From Pacificoceanicola sp049803835 (GTDB lineage: Bacteria > Pseudomonadota > Alphaproteobacteria > Rhodobacterales > Rhodobacteraceae), in NCBI RefSeq assembly GCF_049803835.1, contig NZ_JBNAGK010000002.1:186001-250000 (forward strand): a stretch of 64,000 nt of DNA, written 5' to 3'. Position numbers and translations under genes: made by a program. Shown here in pieces: positions 23,588 to 32,508 of the stretch. A model generated the notes under the pieces. That model had not been told where the DNA came from. It did not search any database and saw only the letters and a list, made by a program, of their open reading frames with translations. Numbering within the stretch: position 1 is the stretch's first letter; the number at the start of each line of letters is the position of its first letter.

Positions 23588-24580
23588 TTACGCTTCGCGC
23601 AGGCGTCCGCGTTGCGGGATTTCCTTGAGCAGCCCGCCCACCCCCATCGCAGCGATGTCGCGCGGTTGCAGCGGCACGCCGCACAGCAGCCGTTCCATCA
23701 CCCAATCCGCGCCATTGAGTGCCGGAGAGCGGGCGCAGCCCGGCAGGCCGATCACGGGCCGCCCCTGAATCTCTCCAAAGAACAGGAGGTTGCCGGGATC
23801 GACCGGCATGCCGAAATGGGTCACCGTGCCACCTGCCCGGCGCAGCGCCTCTGGCGCGGTGTCGGCGAGATCGGAGGTGGCGGAGGCGGTCAGGATCAGG
23901 ATCGCATCCGCCGTGCTGGCCCGGATCGCCTCCGCCAGAGGATCGGTTTCATGCGGGACCATGTGCTGCGGTGCCAGGGTCACGCCGAGACGGGAAAGAC
24001 GCGCCTTCGTGACCTTCTGGCCTTTCGCGCCGTCCTCGTCCGGCTCCAGCGTGGTCTGGATGAGTTCAGCCGTCGCGCAGGTGGCGGGGCGCAGGCGGAG
24101 GGCGGATTGCCCGGCGAGGCAGGCGGCGTCCAGTGCGGCCTCGGGTACGGCGTAGGCGATGATCTTGACCGTCGCGACCATGCCGCGCGCGTCCATGCGC
24201 TGCCATTCCGGCACTGTGGCGACGGTGATCATCGGATGCAGCGCGTTGAGAGCATGGATGCGATCGGCGAGAACTTCAACGATTCCCGGGCCTTCCGCGT
24301 GGATGTTCACGCGCCCCGTGGCAGCGCGGCCAAGCCGTAGACCGGCGCGCTCCGGGTCCGGAACAAGCGCGGCGGCGAGGCGTGTGGCGGCCTCGTCCTC
24401 GCCGATGTCGCCGGGTTCGAGGGTGGCGGCGGTGATGTGGGTGAGGCCAACCGTGCGGAGGGTGTCGAGGTCGGTCGCGGTGAGGACACGGCCCTTCTTC
24501 AACCGCCCTTTCGGCAGGGCGACGGAATGCGCGAGGATGCTGCCCTGCGCGGCGTCGAGCGCCAGATCACCGAATTTCAT
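23588..24580 (-). CDS. Molybdopterin-binding protein (MoeA/MogA-like domain)
   Basis: The 330 aa protein has the molybdopterin-binding fold of MoeA/MogA in its C-terminal half: ADAILILTASATSDLADTAPEALRRAGGTVTHFGMPVDPGNLLFFGEIQGRPVIGLPGCARSP, where the MPVDPG and GLPG turns match the cofactor site. The N-terminal part (GSILAHSVALPKGRLKKGRVLTATDL) resembles the entry domain found in fused proteins of this type. It is likely to serve maturation of a molybdenum hydroxylase. Its start overlaps the xdhC stop by 4 bp (ATGA), so they are coupled. No structural Mo hydroxylase gene is in the window. Confidence 0.8.
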   Translation of the reverse strand: MKFGDLALDAAQGSILAHSVALPKGRLKKGRVLTATDLDTLRTVGLTHITAATLEPGDIGEDEAATRLAAALVPDPERAGLRLGRAATGRVNIHAEGPGIVEVLADRIHALNALHPMITVATVPEWQRMDARGMVATVKIIAYAVPEAALDAACLAGQSALRLRPATCATAELIQTTLEPDEDGAKGQKVTKARLSRLGVTLAPQHMVPHETDPLAEAIRASTADAILILTASATSDLADTAPEALRRAGGTVTHFGMPVDPGNLLFFGEIQGRPVIGLPGCARSPALNGADWVMERLLCGVPLQPRDIAAMGVGGLLKEIPQRGRLREA

Positions 24581-25545
24581 GAGCCTTTCCGGAGGGTTGC
24601 GGTCATTTCTGCAAGTACGGAGACCGCGATTTCCGAGGGGCTCGCGGCGCCGATGTCGAGGCCGATGGGGCCGTGAATGCGGGCGATCTCGTCGGCACTG
24701 AACCCGGCCTCTTCCAGGCGCGTGACGCGTTTGGCGTGGGTCCGGGTGGAGCCGAGAGCACCTATGTAGAAAACCTTTGATTTCAGGGCCTTGTGCAGCG
24801 CGGGATCGTCCAGTTTGGGGTCATGCGTGAGCAGGACAAGCGCAGTGCGGGTGTCGAGGCCGATGGCGTCGAGCGCCTCGTCGGGCCAGTCGTGCACGAG
24901 GGTCACGCCGGGGAAGCGTTCGGGACTGGCAAAGGCTTCGCGGGGGTCAACGACGGTGGCATCATATCCGGAAATTTTCGCCATGGGAACAAGGGCTTGG
25001 GCGATATGCACCGCGCCGACGGCGATCAGCCTCAGGGGTGGATTGTGGATGGCGACGAAGGTGCGGCTGTCCTCCTCGAAACCTGAGCGATCCATGCGGA
25101 ATCGGGTCTCGTATTCGTCCCGGGTCAGACGGCGCGTCCCGGCATCCAGATCGACCACATAGGCGATGGGTTCGCGGGCCTGACGCGCGGCGCAAAGGTC
25201 GTCCAGCAGAGCCTCGGGCAGCACGGGACCGACGGGTTCGACCAGCACGCGGATCGTGCCGCCGCAGGCCAGACCAACGGCGAAGGCATCACCGTCGGAG
25301 ACGCCGAACTCCAACTCGCGCGCATCGCCTTTCTCAAGCGATTCAAGGGCTTCGACGATCACCGCGCCTTCGACGCAGCCACCCGAAACCGAGCCTTCGA
25401 TCTCGCCGTCGCCGCTGATCGCGAGCTGGCTGCCGACCCGGCGCGGGGCGCTGCCCCAGGTCTCGATGACGGTGGCCAGCACCGCCCCCCGACCGGCCTT
25501 GTGCCAGGCCAGCGCGGTCTCGGGAATCGTGTCGAAACGGTCCAT
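24577..25545 (-). CDS. xdhC: XdhC family molybdenum-hydroxylase maturation factor
   Basis: The 322 aa protein has the XdhC/CoxI layout: N-terminal ETWGSAPRRVGSQLAISGDGEIEGSVSGGCVEGAV (residues ~27-62, including the conserved SGGCVE) and a C-terminal Rossmann-like domain with FYIGALGSTRTHAKRVTRL and IHGPIGLDIGAASPSEIAVSVLAEM. Such factors bind molybdenum cofactor, help its sulfuration and insert it into xanthine dehydrogenase-type enzymes. The ATG at 25545 has GGAGGAC upstream. The next gene overlaps by 4 bp. Confidence 0.9.
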   Translation of the reverse strand: MDRFDTIPETALAWHKAGRGAVLATVIETWGSAPRRVGSQLAISGDGEIEGSVSGGCVEGAVIVEALESLEKGDARELEFGVSDGDAFAVGLACGGTIRVLVEPVGPVLPEALLDDLCAARQAREPIAYVVDLDAGTRRLTRDEYETRFRMDRSGFEEDSRTFVAIHNPPLRLIAVGAVHIAQALVPMAKISGYDATVVDPREAFASPERFPGVTLVHDWPDEALDAIGLDTRTALVLLTHDPKLDDPALHKALKSKVFYIGALGSTRTHAKRVTRLEEAGFSADEIARIHGPIGLDIGAASPSEIAVSVLAEMTATLRKGS

Positions 25546-25988
25546 GTCGGGTCCTCCTCCGCGCTGTTGTACGCCCGCTTTCCGCCCGCGTCTCCCCCTG
25601 CGAAAGTGCCGGATTAACCATTCCCCGACCAAGGGGCCGGATTAACGGGGCGCACGGAAGGGTAACGGACCGCGCGGTGGAGGTGCAACCGGCAGATCTT
25701 GGGGCCGCGATGCCCGGATGCACAAGGCTGTGCCGGGGGTTAAAGGAAGCGCACGGTGGTTTGGCGGGAGTTTGGTACGATTCTACCCGAGTTTCGTACA
25801 GATTTGATCTGATGGTACCGATACCATCGGTTTTCCCGCCCGAGCGGCCGGGACTCGTGGTTAACGGAGGAATTTTTCGAGTTTTTTGGGACAGAGAAGA
25901 AAGGTGAGGTTGGCACAGGCCGGTGGTCTGGCGCCGAAGTCTTTCGAAGACTTCGGTCCGGAAATTTTTGAAATTTCCGGCGGCGGCG
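25546..25988. other. 443-bp non-coding region upstream of xdhC with several inverted repeats
   Basis: No supported gene lies here. It should hold the xdhC promoter on the minus strand and the 3' end of the monooxygenase transcript. Inverted repeats include GTACGA...TCGTAC (25775-25799) and GATGGTA-CCGA-TACCATC (25811-25828), which could be operators, and the twin hairpins listed separately. It is AT-rich in patches. A 76-codon plus-strand frame (25677-25907) lacks a ribosome site and any recognisable content. Confidence 0.6.
25934..25980. repeat. Two adjacent perfect 23-nt hairpins
   Basis: CCGAAGTCTT-TCG-AAGACTTCGG (25934-25956) and CCGGAAATTT-TTG-AAATTTCCGG (25958-25980) each have 10-bp perfect stems and 3-base loops, separated by one base. 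They lie 8 bases past the stop of the minus-strand monooxygenase gene. They may end or protect its mRNA; there is no strong T-run. Confidence 0.8.
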
Positions 25989-27173
25989 TCAGCCCCGTGT
26001 GACGTCGTGGGCGTAAAGCCAGTCGAACTGGTGCAGCATCCGATCCGGGGCGAGCCGGCCAAGGGCGCCAAGGCCGAGGTGCGCCAGCGTTCGGACCGGG
26101 CCGCGCAAATGGTATTTCCAGGCATTGCCGCTGGCGGTGTCGACGGCGCGGATGACGCGGGCGCGGCGGCGGGATTGGTAGAGGGTCAGGGCCTCGGCCT
26201 GATCCGGGACGCGAGCCAGGCAATCGGCGAGGACAAAGGCGTCTTCCAGCGCCATGTTCGCCCCTTGCGCGAGGAAGGGCAGCGTCGGGTGGGCGGCGTC
26301 GCCAAGGAGGGCCAGACCCGGCCCGTGCCAGTGGTCCGCGACAGGGTGGCGGAAGAGACCCCAGAAGCCGGGTTCGTGCACGTCCCTGAGGAGCGCCGGA
26401 ACCATCCCGCCGAAGCCCGCGAAGGCCATGCGCAGGGTATTGGCGTCGCCCCGGTGGCTCCAGCCTTCGGCAGTCCAGGCCTTGCGCTCCTCGGCTGCGA
26501 CGAGGTTGACGAGGCTGCCGCCGCGCAAGGGGTAGCTGACGAGGTGGCGGCCGGGGCCCATGTGGACATGCACCGCGTCCGGGTGGCCCATGCTGTTCGG
26601 CACGGTGGCCCGCCAGGCGACCTGCCCGGTGAAGAAGGGCTGCGCGGAGCCGTTCAGCGCCGGACGGATGACGGAGTGCAGACCGTCCGCGCCGACGATG
26701 AGCGCATCGGTGACCGCATCGCCGTTGCAGAGGGTGAGCGTGGCGGGGGTGCCGGGGGTGGCCTCCAGCCCCTTTTGCAACAGGCGGATGCGGATTCCGG
26801 CGGCGCGGGTGGCCTCGGCCAGCAGGTCGATGAGGTCGGCGCGGTGGACAAAGCGGTAGTCCTGCCCGGCAGGTAGGCGGGTGAGATCGAGACGGGTGAC
26901 CTCGCGGCCCGCGCGGTGATCGCGGAGGGAGACCGCCCTGCCCTTGACCGAAACCGCGCGAAAGGCGTCGCCGAGCCCGAGCGCTTCGAGCACGCGCAGG
27001 CCATTGGGGCTGACCTGTATGCCCGCGCCGACCTCGGTGATGGCCTCGGCCTGTTCGAGAACGCGCACCTGCGCACCCTGCCGGGACAGCGCCAGCGCGA
27101 CGGTCAGCCCGCCGATGCCCCCGCCGAGGACGGTGACCGAGCGGCCGGCGATATGCGAATGCGTCTGTGTCAT
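25989..27173 (-). CDS. FAD-dependent monooxygenase (salicylate hydroxylase-like)
   Basis: The 394 aa class A flavoprotein hydroxylase has the FAD-binding GXGXXG in SVTVLGGGIGGLTVALALSRQGAQVRVLEQA, the DG motif in DALIVGADGLHSVIR, and the GD motif in GLALLGDAAHPTLPFLAQGANMALEDA. It most resembles single-component hydroxylases acting on salicylate, 3-hydroxybenzoate or other aromatic acids. The exact substrate cannot be read from sequence and no ring-cleavage gene is adjacent. The ATG at 27173 gives MTQTHSHIAGRSVTVLGGG; a longer frame to 27206 is less likely. It is co-directional with dksA, 72 bp downstream of its stop. Confidence 0.9.
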   Translation of the reverse strand: MTQTHSHIAGRSVTVLGGGIGGLTVALALSRQGAQVRVLEQAEAITEVGAGIQVSPNGLRVLEALGLGDAFRAVSVKGRAVSLRDHRAGREVTRLDLTRLPAGQDYRFVHRADLIDLLAEATRAAGIRIRLLQKGLEATPGTPATLTLCNGDAVTDALIVGADGLHSVIRPALNGSAQPFFTGQVAWRATVPNSMGHPDAVHVHMGPGRHLVSYPLRGGSLVNLVAAEERKAWTAEGWSHRGDANTLRMAFAGFGGMVPALLRDVHEPGFWGLFRHPVADHWHGPGLALLGDAAHPTLPFLAQGANMALEDAFVLADCLARVPDQAEALTLYQSRRRARVIRAVDTASGNAWKYHLRGPVRTLAHLGLGALGRLAPDRMLHQFDWLYAHDVTRG

Positions 27174-27245
27174 GCGGGGCGTCTCATGTGAAAACGCCGG
27201 AGCCACGGCCCCGGCGTTCCCCGATCCCTTGTGGCGGCGCGGCGC

Positions 27246-27701
27246 TCAGTCGTCGCGGTGGACCTTTTCGCGGCGCTCGTGGCGTTCCTGCGCTTCGAGG
27301 CTCATGGTGGCGATCGGCCGGGCGTCGAGGCGCTTGAGGCTGATCGGCTCGCCGGTCACTTCGCAGTAGCCGTATTCGCCCTCGTCGATGCGGCGCAGCG
27401 CGGCGTCGATCTTGTTGACCAGCTTGCGCTGGCGGTCGCGGGTGCGGAGCTCCAGCGCCCGGTCGGTCTCTTCGCTGGCGCGGTCAGTCACGTCCGGGAT
27501 GTTCCGGGTGCCTTCCTGCAGCGTTTCGATGGTATCCCGGCTGTCGGCCAGAAGATCGTTTTTCCACATGAGCAGCTTGCGCCTGAAGTACTCCAGTTGC
27601 CGCTCATTCATGAAAGGCTCGTCTTCGGCTGGACGATAATCCTCGGGAAGAAAACTTTCCGCTTTCATCTTGGTATCCTCGTCAAGGCCAATATCCGTCA
27701 T
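27246..27701 (-). CDS. dksA: RNA polymerase-binding transcription factor DksA, one-cysteine type
   Basis: The 151 aa protein binds the RNA polymerase secondary channel and works with ppGpp in the stringent response. It has the coiled-coil with the acidic tip (DVTDRASEETDRALELRTRDRQRKL) and the globular end EYGYCEVTGEPISLKRLDARPIATMSLEAQERHER. Only one of the four zinc-finger cysteines remains (CEVT, then no Cys in the second pair), so zinc is probably not bound. As I recall, a one-cysteine DksA in Rhodobacter sphaeroides is functional. The start is the ATG at 27701 with AAGGA upstream; an ATG at 27668 would give 140 aa. Confidence 0.93.
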   Translation of the reverse strand: MTDIGLDEDTKMKAESFLPEDYRPAEDEPFMNERQLEYFRRKLLMWKNDLLADSRDTIETLQEGTRNIPDVTDRASEETDRALELRTRDRQRKLVNKIDAALRRIDEGEYGYCEVTGEPISLKRLDARPIATMSLEAQERHERREKVHRDD

Positions 27702-28164
27702 CGCAAATCCTTCAGATATCTGGCACCCCATATGTGGTGCACTTACCCCATGCCCCGGGGGTTGTCACTACACAATCCGGGCGTTAGCGCTTTGATTTCC
27801 CGAGAGACGTGAAACGAAACGTGAGCGTATCGGCAGCGGGAAACCGTCGCTGCCTACCATGCGGGCGTTCCGCCGGGGAATTGACGCAAGGCGGCGGCAG
27901 ACGGTGCACCGGAGTCTCGCGGCGGATGTCATTAACCATGCGCGTGGAATGGATGCGGTCGCGCCGCGTTTGATGCTTTTTCGTGCACGGTCTGATGTTT
28001 TTCGTGCGATTGTTTCCCGCTCGCGGTTGGCTGCCCGCGGCACGGGCTGGCGGCTGGATCGCCCCTTCCGAAGTCGTTTCAACAGGCTTGGGACCCGGCG
28101 GGCGGCGGCTTGCATTGGCGGCGGGTGCGCCGTACCCCTTGGGCCGAGGAACAGGAGATGAGCC
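27702..28164. other. 463-bp non-coding region between dksA and moxR with a tandem direct repeat
   Basis: This divergent intergenic stretch should hold the dksA and moxR promoters. The only clear structure is a direct repeat, TGATGCTTTTTCGTGC (27971-27986) and TGATGTTTTTCGTGC (27993-28007), with starts 22 bp apart (about two helical turns). It lies ~160 bp before moxR and could be a paired binding site. A 100-codon plus frame (27859-28161) has no coding character or ribosome site. Confidence 0.5.
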
Positions 28165-29007
28165 ATGCGCTTTGAAGGAACCGAGAGCTACGTCGCCACG
28201 GGCGATCTGACCATGGCGGTGAACGCGGCGGTGACGCTGGAGCGGCCGCTGCTGGTGAAGGGCGAGCCGGGTACGGGCAAGACGGAGCTGGCGCGACAGG
28301 TGGCGCGGGCGCTCGATCTACCGATCATCGAGTGGAGCATCAAGAGCACCACGCGGGCGCAGCAGGGTCTGTATGAGTACGATGCCGTGAGCCGCCTGCG
28401 CGACAGCCAGCTCGGCGACGAACGGGTCAACGACGTGCGCAACTACATCCGCAAGGGCAAACTCTGGCAGGCCTTCGAGGCCGGGCGGAAGGTGGTGCTG
28501 CTGATCGACGAGATCGACAAGGCAGACATCGAGTTCCCGAACGATCTGTTGCAGGAGCTCGACCGGATGGAGTTCCACGTCTACGAGACCGGCGAGATGG
28601 TGCGGGCGGCGGTGCGCCCCATCGTGATCATCACGTCGAACAACGAGAAGGAGTTGCCCGACGCCTTCCTGCGGCGGTGCTTCTTCCATTACATCAAGTT
28701 CCCGGAGCCGGAGGTGCTGCGCCGGATCGTCGAGGTGCACCACCCGGGGATCAAGCCCGCCCTGCTGACCACCGCCCTGACGCAGTTCTACGAACTGCGC
28801 GAGCAGCCGGGACTGAAGAAGAAGCCGTCGACCTCTGAGGTGCTGGACTGGCTGAAGCTGCTGCTGGCGGAGGACTTGGACGCGGAGGATCTCAAGCGCG
28901 ACGGCGTGAGCGCGCTGCCAAAGCTGCACGGGGCGCTGCTGAAGAACGAGCAGGACGTGCATCTGTTCGAGCGGCTGGCCTTCATGGCGCGGCGGCAAGG
29001 GCGGTAA
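28165..29007 (+). CDS. MoxR-family AAA+ ATPase
   Basis: The 280 aa ATPase has Walker A GEPGTGKTELARQVA (residues ~33-45), Walker B VVLLIDEIDKADIEFPNDLLQEL, sensor 1 IVIITSNNEKELPDAFLRRC with the Arg finger, and the helical lid. MoxR ATPases act as chaperones with VWA-domain partners, often in metal insertion. This subtype is normally followed by a CoxE-like VWA gene, as in the cox operon; here that gene (34690) is ~5.7 kb away, past six unrelated genes. The ATG at 28165 has CAGGAGATGAGCC upstream. Confidence 0.92.
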   Translation: MRFEGTESYVATGDLTMAVNAAVTLERPLLVKGEPGTGKTELARQVARALDLPIIEWSIKSTTRAQQGLYEYDAVSRLRDSQLGDERVNDVRNYIRKGKLWQAFEAGRKVVLLIDEIDKADIEFPNDLLQELDRMEFHVYETGEMVRAAVRPIVIITSNNEKELPDAFLRRCFFHYIKFPEPEVLRRIVEVHHPGIKPALLTTALTQFYELREQPGLKKKPSTSEVLDWLKLLLAEDLDAEDLKRDGVSALPKLHGALLKNEQDVHLFERLAFMARRQGR

Positions 29008-29179
29008 GGCCGGGCCGCTGACCCTGAGCGCGAAGGGCAAGCGGCTGATCCGGCGCGGGTTTCTGCGCCAGGCGCCGCGTAACGGTGGGCCTTGCCACCC
29101 TTGTCGGGCGTGGACTGGAGGGCGGGCCGCTGCGGCCCGCGGGGCGCAGTCGGGGCGTCCGGAAGGCCCGCCCCACCCC

Positions 29180-29794
29180 TTACCCGGCACGCTGGGTGAT
29201 CAGCTGGTGCAGTTCCGCACGGCGGCGGCGGCTGGTGATCTGGCGGGTCAGCACCTCGGCCGGGTGGAACTGGATGCCCATGCCGAGCCGGGTCAGTTCG
29301 TAGCGCTTGGTCCCGCCCATCAGCCGGTTCGCCTGCTGTGCGGCGACAACCACGGTGATTTCCAGCGCCTCGCAGGTTTCGATGTCCGGTACGCCCTCCT
29401 GCTGATGGCTGACGCGTTTGAGGATGTTGCGGAAGCTGCCGATGTCGAGCGCCTCGCCCCCGGCCAGCGGCCCCTGGTTGGTGCGTTCGCGAAAGTCGCC
29501 CCCCAGCACCTCGTCCTTCTCCAGCCGGTCCGTCACCAAGGCCGAAACCGTCCTGTCGCCGCAGACCAGATCCACCTTGATCGCCAGAACATAGACCGTG
29601 TCCGATCCCATGTTGGTCACAAGGCAGCGGGCGTCCTGCCCCTGCTGCGCCGCCATTCCGATGTGGATCACCGCCCGGTTGGCCCGGCGAAAGCTGGAGT
29701 AGAAAAGGTGCAGGTAAGCCAGCCAGACCACGAGCATCAACGCATTGAGGCCGACGTTCAGCGCGGGGGCGTAGGTCTGTAACCAGATCAGCAT
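29180..29794 (-). CDS. Hypothetical protein with one N-terminal membrane span
   Basis: The 204 aa product begins MLIWLQTYAPALNVGLNALMLVVWLAYLHLFYSSF, an N-terminal span of about 20 residues (~13-33), followed by a soluble part with AVIHIGMAAQQGQDARCLVTNMGSDTVYVLAIKVDLVCGD, which looks like a beta-rich domain. It ends with a basic tail (TSRRRRAELHQLITQR). No family was recognised. It is divergent from the peroxidase gene at 30023. The much longer antisense frame up to 31348 is a shadow of that gene. Confidence 0.7.
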   Translation of the reverse strand: MLIWLQTYAPALNVGLNALMLVVWLAYLHLFYSSFRRANRAVIHIGMAAQQGQDARCLVTNMGSDTVYVLAIKVDLVCGDRTVSALVTDRLEKDEVLGGDFRERTNQGPLAGGEALDIGSFRNILKRVSHQQEGVPDIETCEALEITVVVAAQQANRLMGGTKRYELTRLGMGIQFHPAEVLTRQITSRRRRAELHQLITQRAG

Positions 29795-30022
29795 TGTTTT
29801 CCCTGCCCTGCGTGACCTCCGACGCATGCGCGCCGCGATGGTGGTTTGCCGTGTCGCGACGGCGCGCGTGTGTCTCTCTCGGCTTCGGCGTCTGGTCCCA
29901 CAACGCGCACCGCAGGCTGGCGTTCCAACGCCGTGCAGATTCGTCGCAGTGCAGGGCGATTGACAGGCGGGCGCGGCGATGGTGTAAGACCGATAAATTT
30001 CGTCAGGTAAATGGGGGTTGCC

Positions 30023-31180
30023 ATGGGTCTGACAGGCACAGGCAGGCTGACCGGCGTGGTTCTGGCCTTCGGGCTCGGTGCGTTGGCATACGGTGCGGCA
30101 AGCGGCGGGTCCGAGTCCGTACCGCAGGACAAGGTCGCGCTTGGCGCCCTGCTCTTCCACGATGTGAACCTTTCGCTGAACCGCACGCAAAGCTGCGCCT
30201 CCTGCCATGATCCGTCGCGCGGCTTTGCCGATCCGCGCGGCATGGCCTCGCCCGGGGACGACGGCGTCTCGCTCGGCGACCGCAACGCGCCGACGGCGGC
30301 CTATGCCCGCTTTTCGCCGCGCTTTCACCAGCGCGAGGACGGCGAATGGATCGGCGGGCAGTTTCTCGACGGGCGGGCGGCGGGCCTGGCGGAACAGGCG
30401 GCGGGGCCGTTCCTCAATCCAATCGAGATGGGCATGGCGGATGAATCCGCCGTGGTCGCCCGGCTGCGCGACGATCCCGCCTATGCGGCCGCCTTCCCGG
30501 CGCTCTACGGCGCGGCGGTCTGGGAGGATGACGCCCGGGCCTATCTTGCCATGACCGACGCCATCGCCGCCTTCGAGGAGACGGACGTCTTCGCACCCTT
30601 CGATTCCAAATATGACCGCTACCTGCGGGGAGAGGCCGAGCTGACCAAACAGGAGGACCTCGGGCGGCTGCTGTTCTTCTCGCAGCAGTTCACCAACTGC
30701 AATGCCTGCCACCAGGTGAGCCAGAGCGCGGTGGACCCGCGGGAGACCTTCACCGACTACCGCTATCACAACATCGGCGTGCCGCCGAACCCGGCGCTGC
30801 GGGCGCAGAACGGCGTGTCGCCGGAGGTGATCGACGCGGGGCTTCTGGCCAATCCGCAGGTGGACGACCCGGCGCAGCGCGGCAAGTTCCGCACCCCGAC
30901 CCTGCGCAACGTGGCGGTGACGGGGCCGTACATGCACAACGGCGTGTTCGCGGACCTGCGCACGGTGGTGCTGTTCTACAACCAGTACAACACGCGCAAC
31001 GAAAAGCGGAAGATCAACCCGGAGACAGGCGAGACCTTCGCCGCGCCGGAGGTTAGGGAGACGGTGGAGATGGACACGCTGATGGAGGGTCCGGCGCTGG
31101 ACGATCAGCGGGTGGATGCGCTGGTCGCCTTCCTCAGGACGCTGACGGACCGGCGGTACGAGGGGCTGCTGGAGGAGTAG
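30023..31180 (+). CDS. Di-haem cytochrome c peroxidase (MauG/CcpA family)
   Basis: The 385 aa periplasmic protein has an N-terminal signal or anchor (GRLTGVVLAFGLGALAYGAASG) and two covalent haem sites, CASCH (in NRTQSCASCHDPSRGFAD) and CNACH (in FTNCNACHQVSQSA). The C-terminal GPYMHNGVFADLRTVVLFYN is the family signature with a distal haem ligand. It should reduce hydrogen peroxide with electrons from cytochrome c, or, as MauG does, oxidise a protein side chain; the first is more likely without mau genes. The ATG at 30023 is preferred over 30011 because GGGGG lies 6-10 bases before it. An AEC transporter follows. Confidence 0.9.
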   Translation: MGLTGTGRLTGVVLAFGLGALAYGAASGGSESVPQDKVALGALLFHDVNLSLNRTQSCASCHDPSRGFADPRGMASPGDDGVSLGDRNAPTAAYARFSPRFHQREDGEWIGGQFLDGRAAGLAEQAAGPFLNPIEMGMADESAVVARLRDDPAYAAAFPALYGAAVWEDDARAYLAMTDAIAAFEETDVFAPFDSKYDRYLRGEAELTKQEDLGRLLFFSQQFTNCNACHQVSQSAVDPRETFTDYRYHNIGVPPNPALRAQNGVSPEVIDAGLLANPQVDDPAQRGKFRTPTLRNVAVTGPYMHNGVFADLRTVVLFYNQYNTRNEKRKINPETGETFAAPEVRETVEMDTLMEGPALDDQRVDALVAFLRTLTDRRYEGLLEE

Positions 31181-31238
31181 CCCCCTTGCGGCGGCGGCCT
31201 GCCCGTGGTTTGCATCCGGGCAGAAAGGCCCTGCCCCC

Positions 31239-32141
31239 ATGCTGCACATCCTGACCCATGACATCCTGCCGGTGTTCTCCATGCTGGCACTCGGCTTCCT
31301 GCTGGGGCGCCTGGGTAAGATCAACCGGGAGGAGGCGGCGGCGGTCAACCGCGTGGCCTTCCTCGTCCTGCAGCCGGCGCTGATCCTGCCGCTGATCGCG
31401 CGGGTCGATTTCGGGGCCTTCCAACTCGGCGCGCTGGGTGTCTACGCGCTCTGTCAGGCCGGGACCTTCCTTCTGGCACTCATGGTGGCGCGGAAGGTCT
31501 TCGGGCGGGAGCCGGTGGAGGCCTGGCTGCTGGCGATGGCGACGGTCTTCGTCAACTCGCTGCTCTATATCTGGCCGATCTCCTTTCTGATCTACGGCGA
31601 AGCCGCGGCGCTGCCGATCACCGCCATCGTGGCCTGGGATTCCGCGGTGAGCTTTGCCTTCTTCATCATCACCACGGACCTGATGTCGAACCGGGGCGCC
31701 AGCGCTGCGCAATCGCTGCGGCGGGTCGGGTCGAACCCGGTGCTGGGGGCGATCCTGCTCGGGGCGGCGGTGAACCTGGCGGGCCTCGCGGTGCCGGAGC
31801 CGGTGCTGACGGCGATGCATTTCGCCGGTGCCGGGGCCGCGCCGCTGACGCTGTTTGCCCTCGGCGTGATCCTGTCGGGGCAGCGTATCGTGCCCGATGG
31901 CACGGTGATCGGCATCAGTGCGATCAAGCTGCTGGTCTTCCCGGCGCTGGTCTTCACGGCCCTGCAGGTGGTTCCCCTGCCCGGCACTTGGGCGCAGATG
32001 TTCGTGCTGAACGCGGCGGGACCGTCCGGGGCGATGGCCTTCGCGCTGGCGATGCTGCACGGGGTCCGCACCGACGCGATTGCGCCGGTGATCATCTGGA
32101 CGAGCGTCCTGTCGCTGATCTCGCTGGCGGCGCTGGCCTGA
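31239..32141 (+). CDS. AEC family (auxin efflux carrier-like) transporter
   Basis: The 300 aa membrane protein has about ten spans in two inverted halves: HILTHDILPVFSMLALGFLLGRLGKINREEAAAVNRVAFLVLQPAL at the start, VGSNPVLGAILLGAAVNLAG in the middle, and AGPSGAMAFALAMLHGV near the end, as in bacterial AEC/malate permease-like carriers. The substrate is unknown; organic acids are the usual guess for this family. It follows the peroxidase gene by 58 bp. Confidence 0.85.
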   Translation: MLHILTHDILPVFSMLALGFLLGRLGKINREEAAAVNRVAFLVLQPALILPLIARVDFGAFQLGALGVYALCQAGTFLLALMVARKVFGREPVEAWLLAMATVFVNSLLYIWPISFLIYGEAAALPITAIVAWDSAVSFAFFIITTDLMSNRGASAAQSLRRVGSNPVLGAILLGAAVNLAGLAVPEPVLTAMHFAGAGAAPLTLFALGVILSGQRIVPDGTVIGISAIKLLVFPALVFTALQVVPLPGTWAQMFVLNAAGPSGAMAFALAMLHGVRTDAIAPVIIWTSVLSLISLAALA

Positions 32142-32508
32142 GCGCCGGTCCCGGGCGCTGCCCGCCGCGCTTTGCCGGGATTCATCCGAAGTTTACCTTT
32201 GCGGCGCATACGTCAGGCCATTGTCCCGCCAAAAGCGACGAAGGCGCGGCGCGGGGCCGCAATTCGGCCGCGTTTGACGCGCAGACAATGCCCGGAAATC
32301 CGCGCGATTGTTGCGCCTCTGCACAGGGTAAGACATTGAAAACAATAAATTTCATGAAATCCTTAAGAAATGGTTGAAAAAAATCCTGGGCCGGTGCGGC
32401 GGCTCTGTGCAGATACCAAGATGTTGCCCTATAGTGTTCAAACAGAGGACAGAAAAACACCGGATGTCTTGAGCATCCGAGTTAGAAAAAACGAGCAGGC
32501 AGGCTTTA
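32142..32508. other. 367-bp non-coding region, AT-rich near its 3' half
   Basis: No gene is supported here. It includes a 12-bp palindrome, ATTTCATGAAAT (32349-32360), inside a locally AT-rich patch (32330-32390), and a TATAGT hexamer at about 32431. It probably holds the promoter for the GNAT-DUF2927 operon. No sigma factor consensus with both boxes was found. Confidence 0.5.

Noticed and set aside
25677..25907. 76-codon gene in the xdhC upstream region
   Set aside because: No ribosome site, no recognisable family, and it spans several inverted repeats.
27859..28161. 100-codon gene upstream of moxR
   Set aside because: Arg-rich low-quality translation, no ribosome site, and it covers the likely promoters.
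29180..31348. 722-codon minus-strand frame
   Set aside because: Its C-terminal end is the real 204 aa gene; the rest is antisense to the peroxidase gene.
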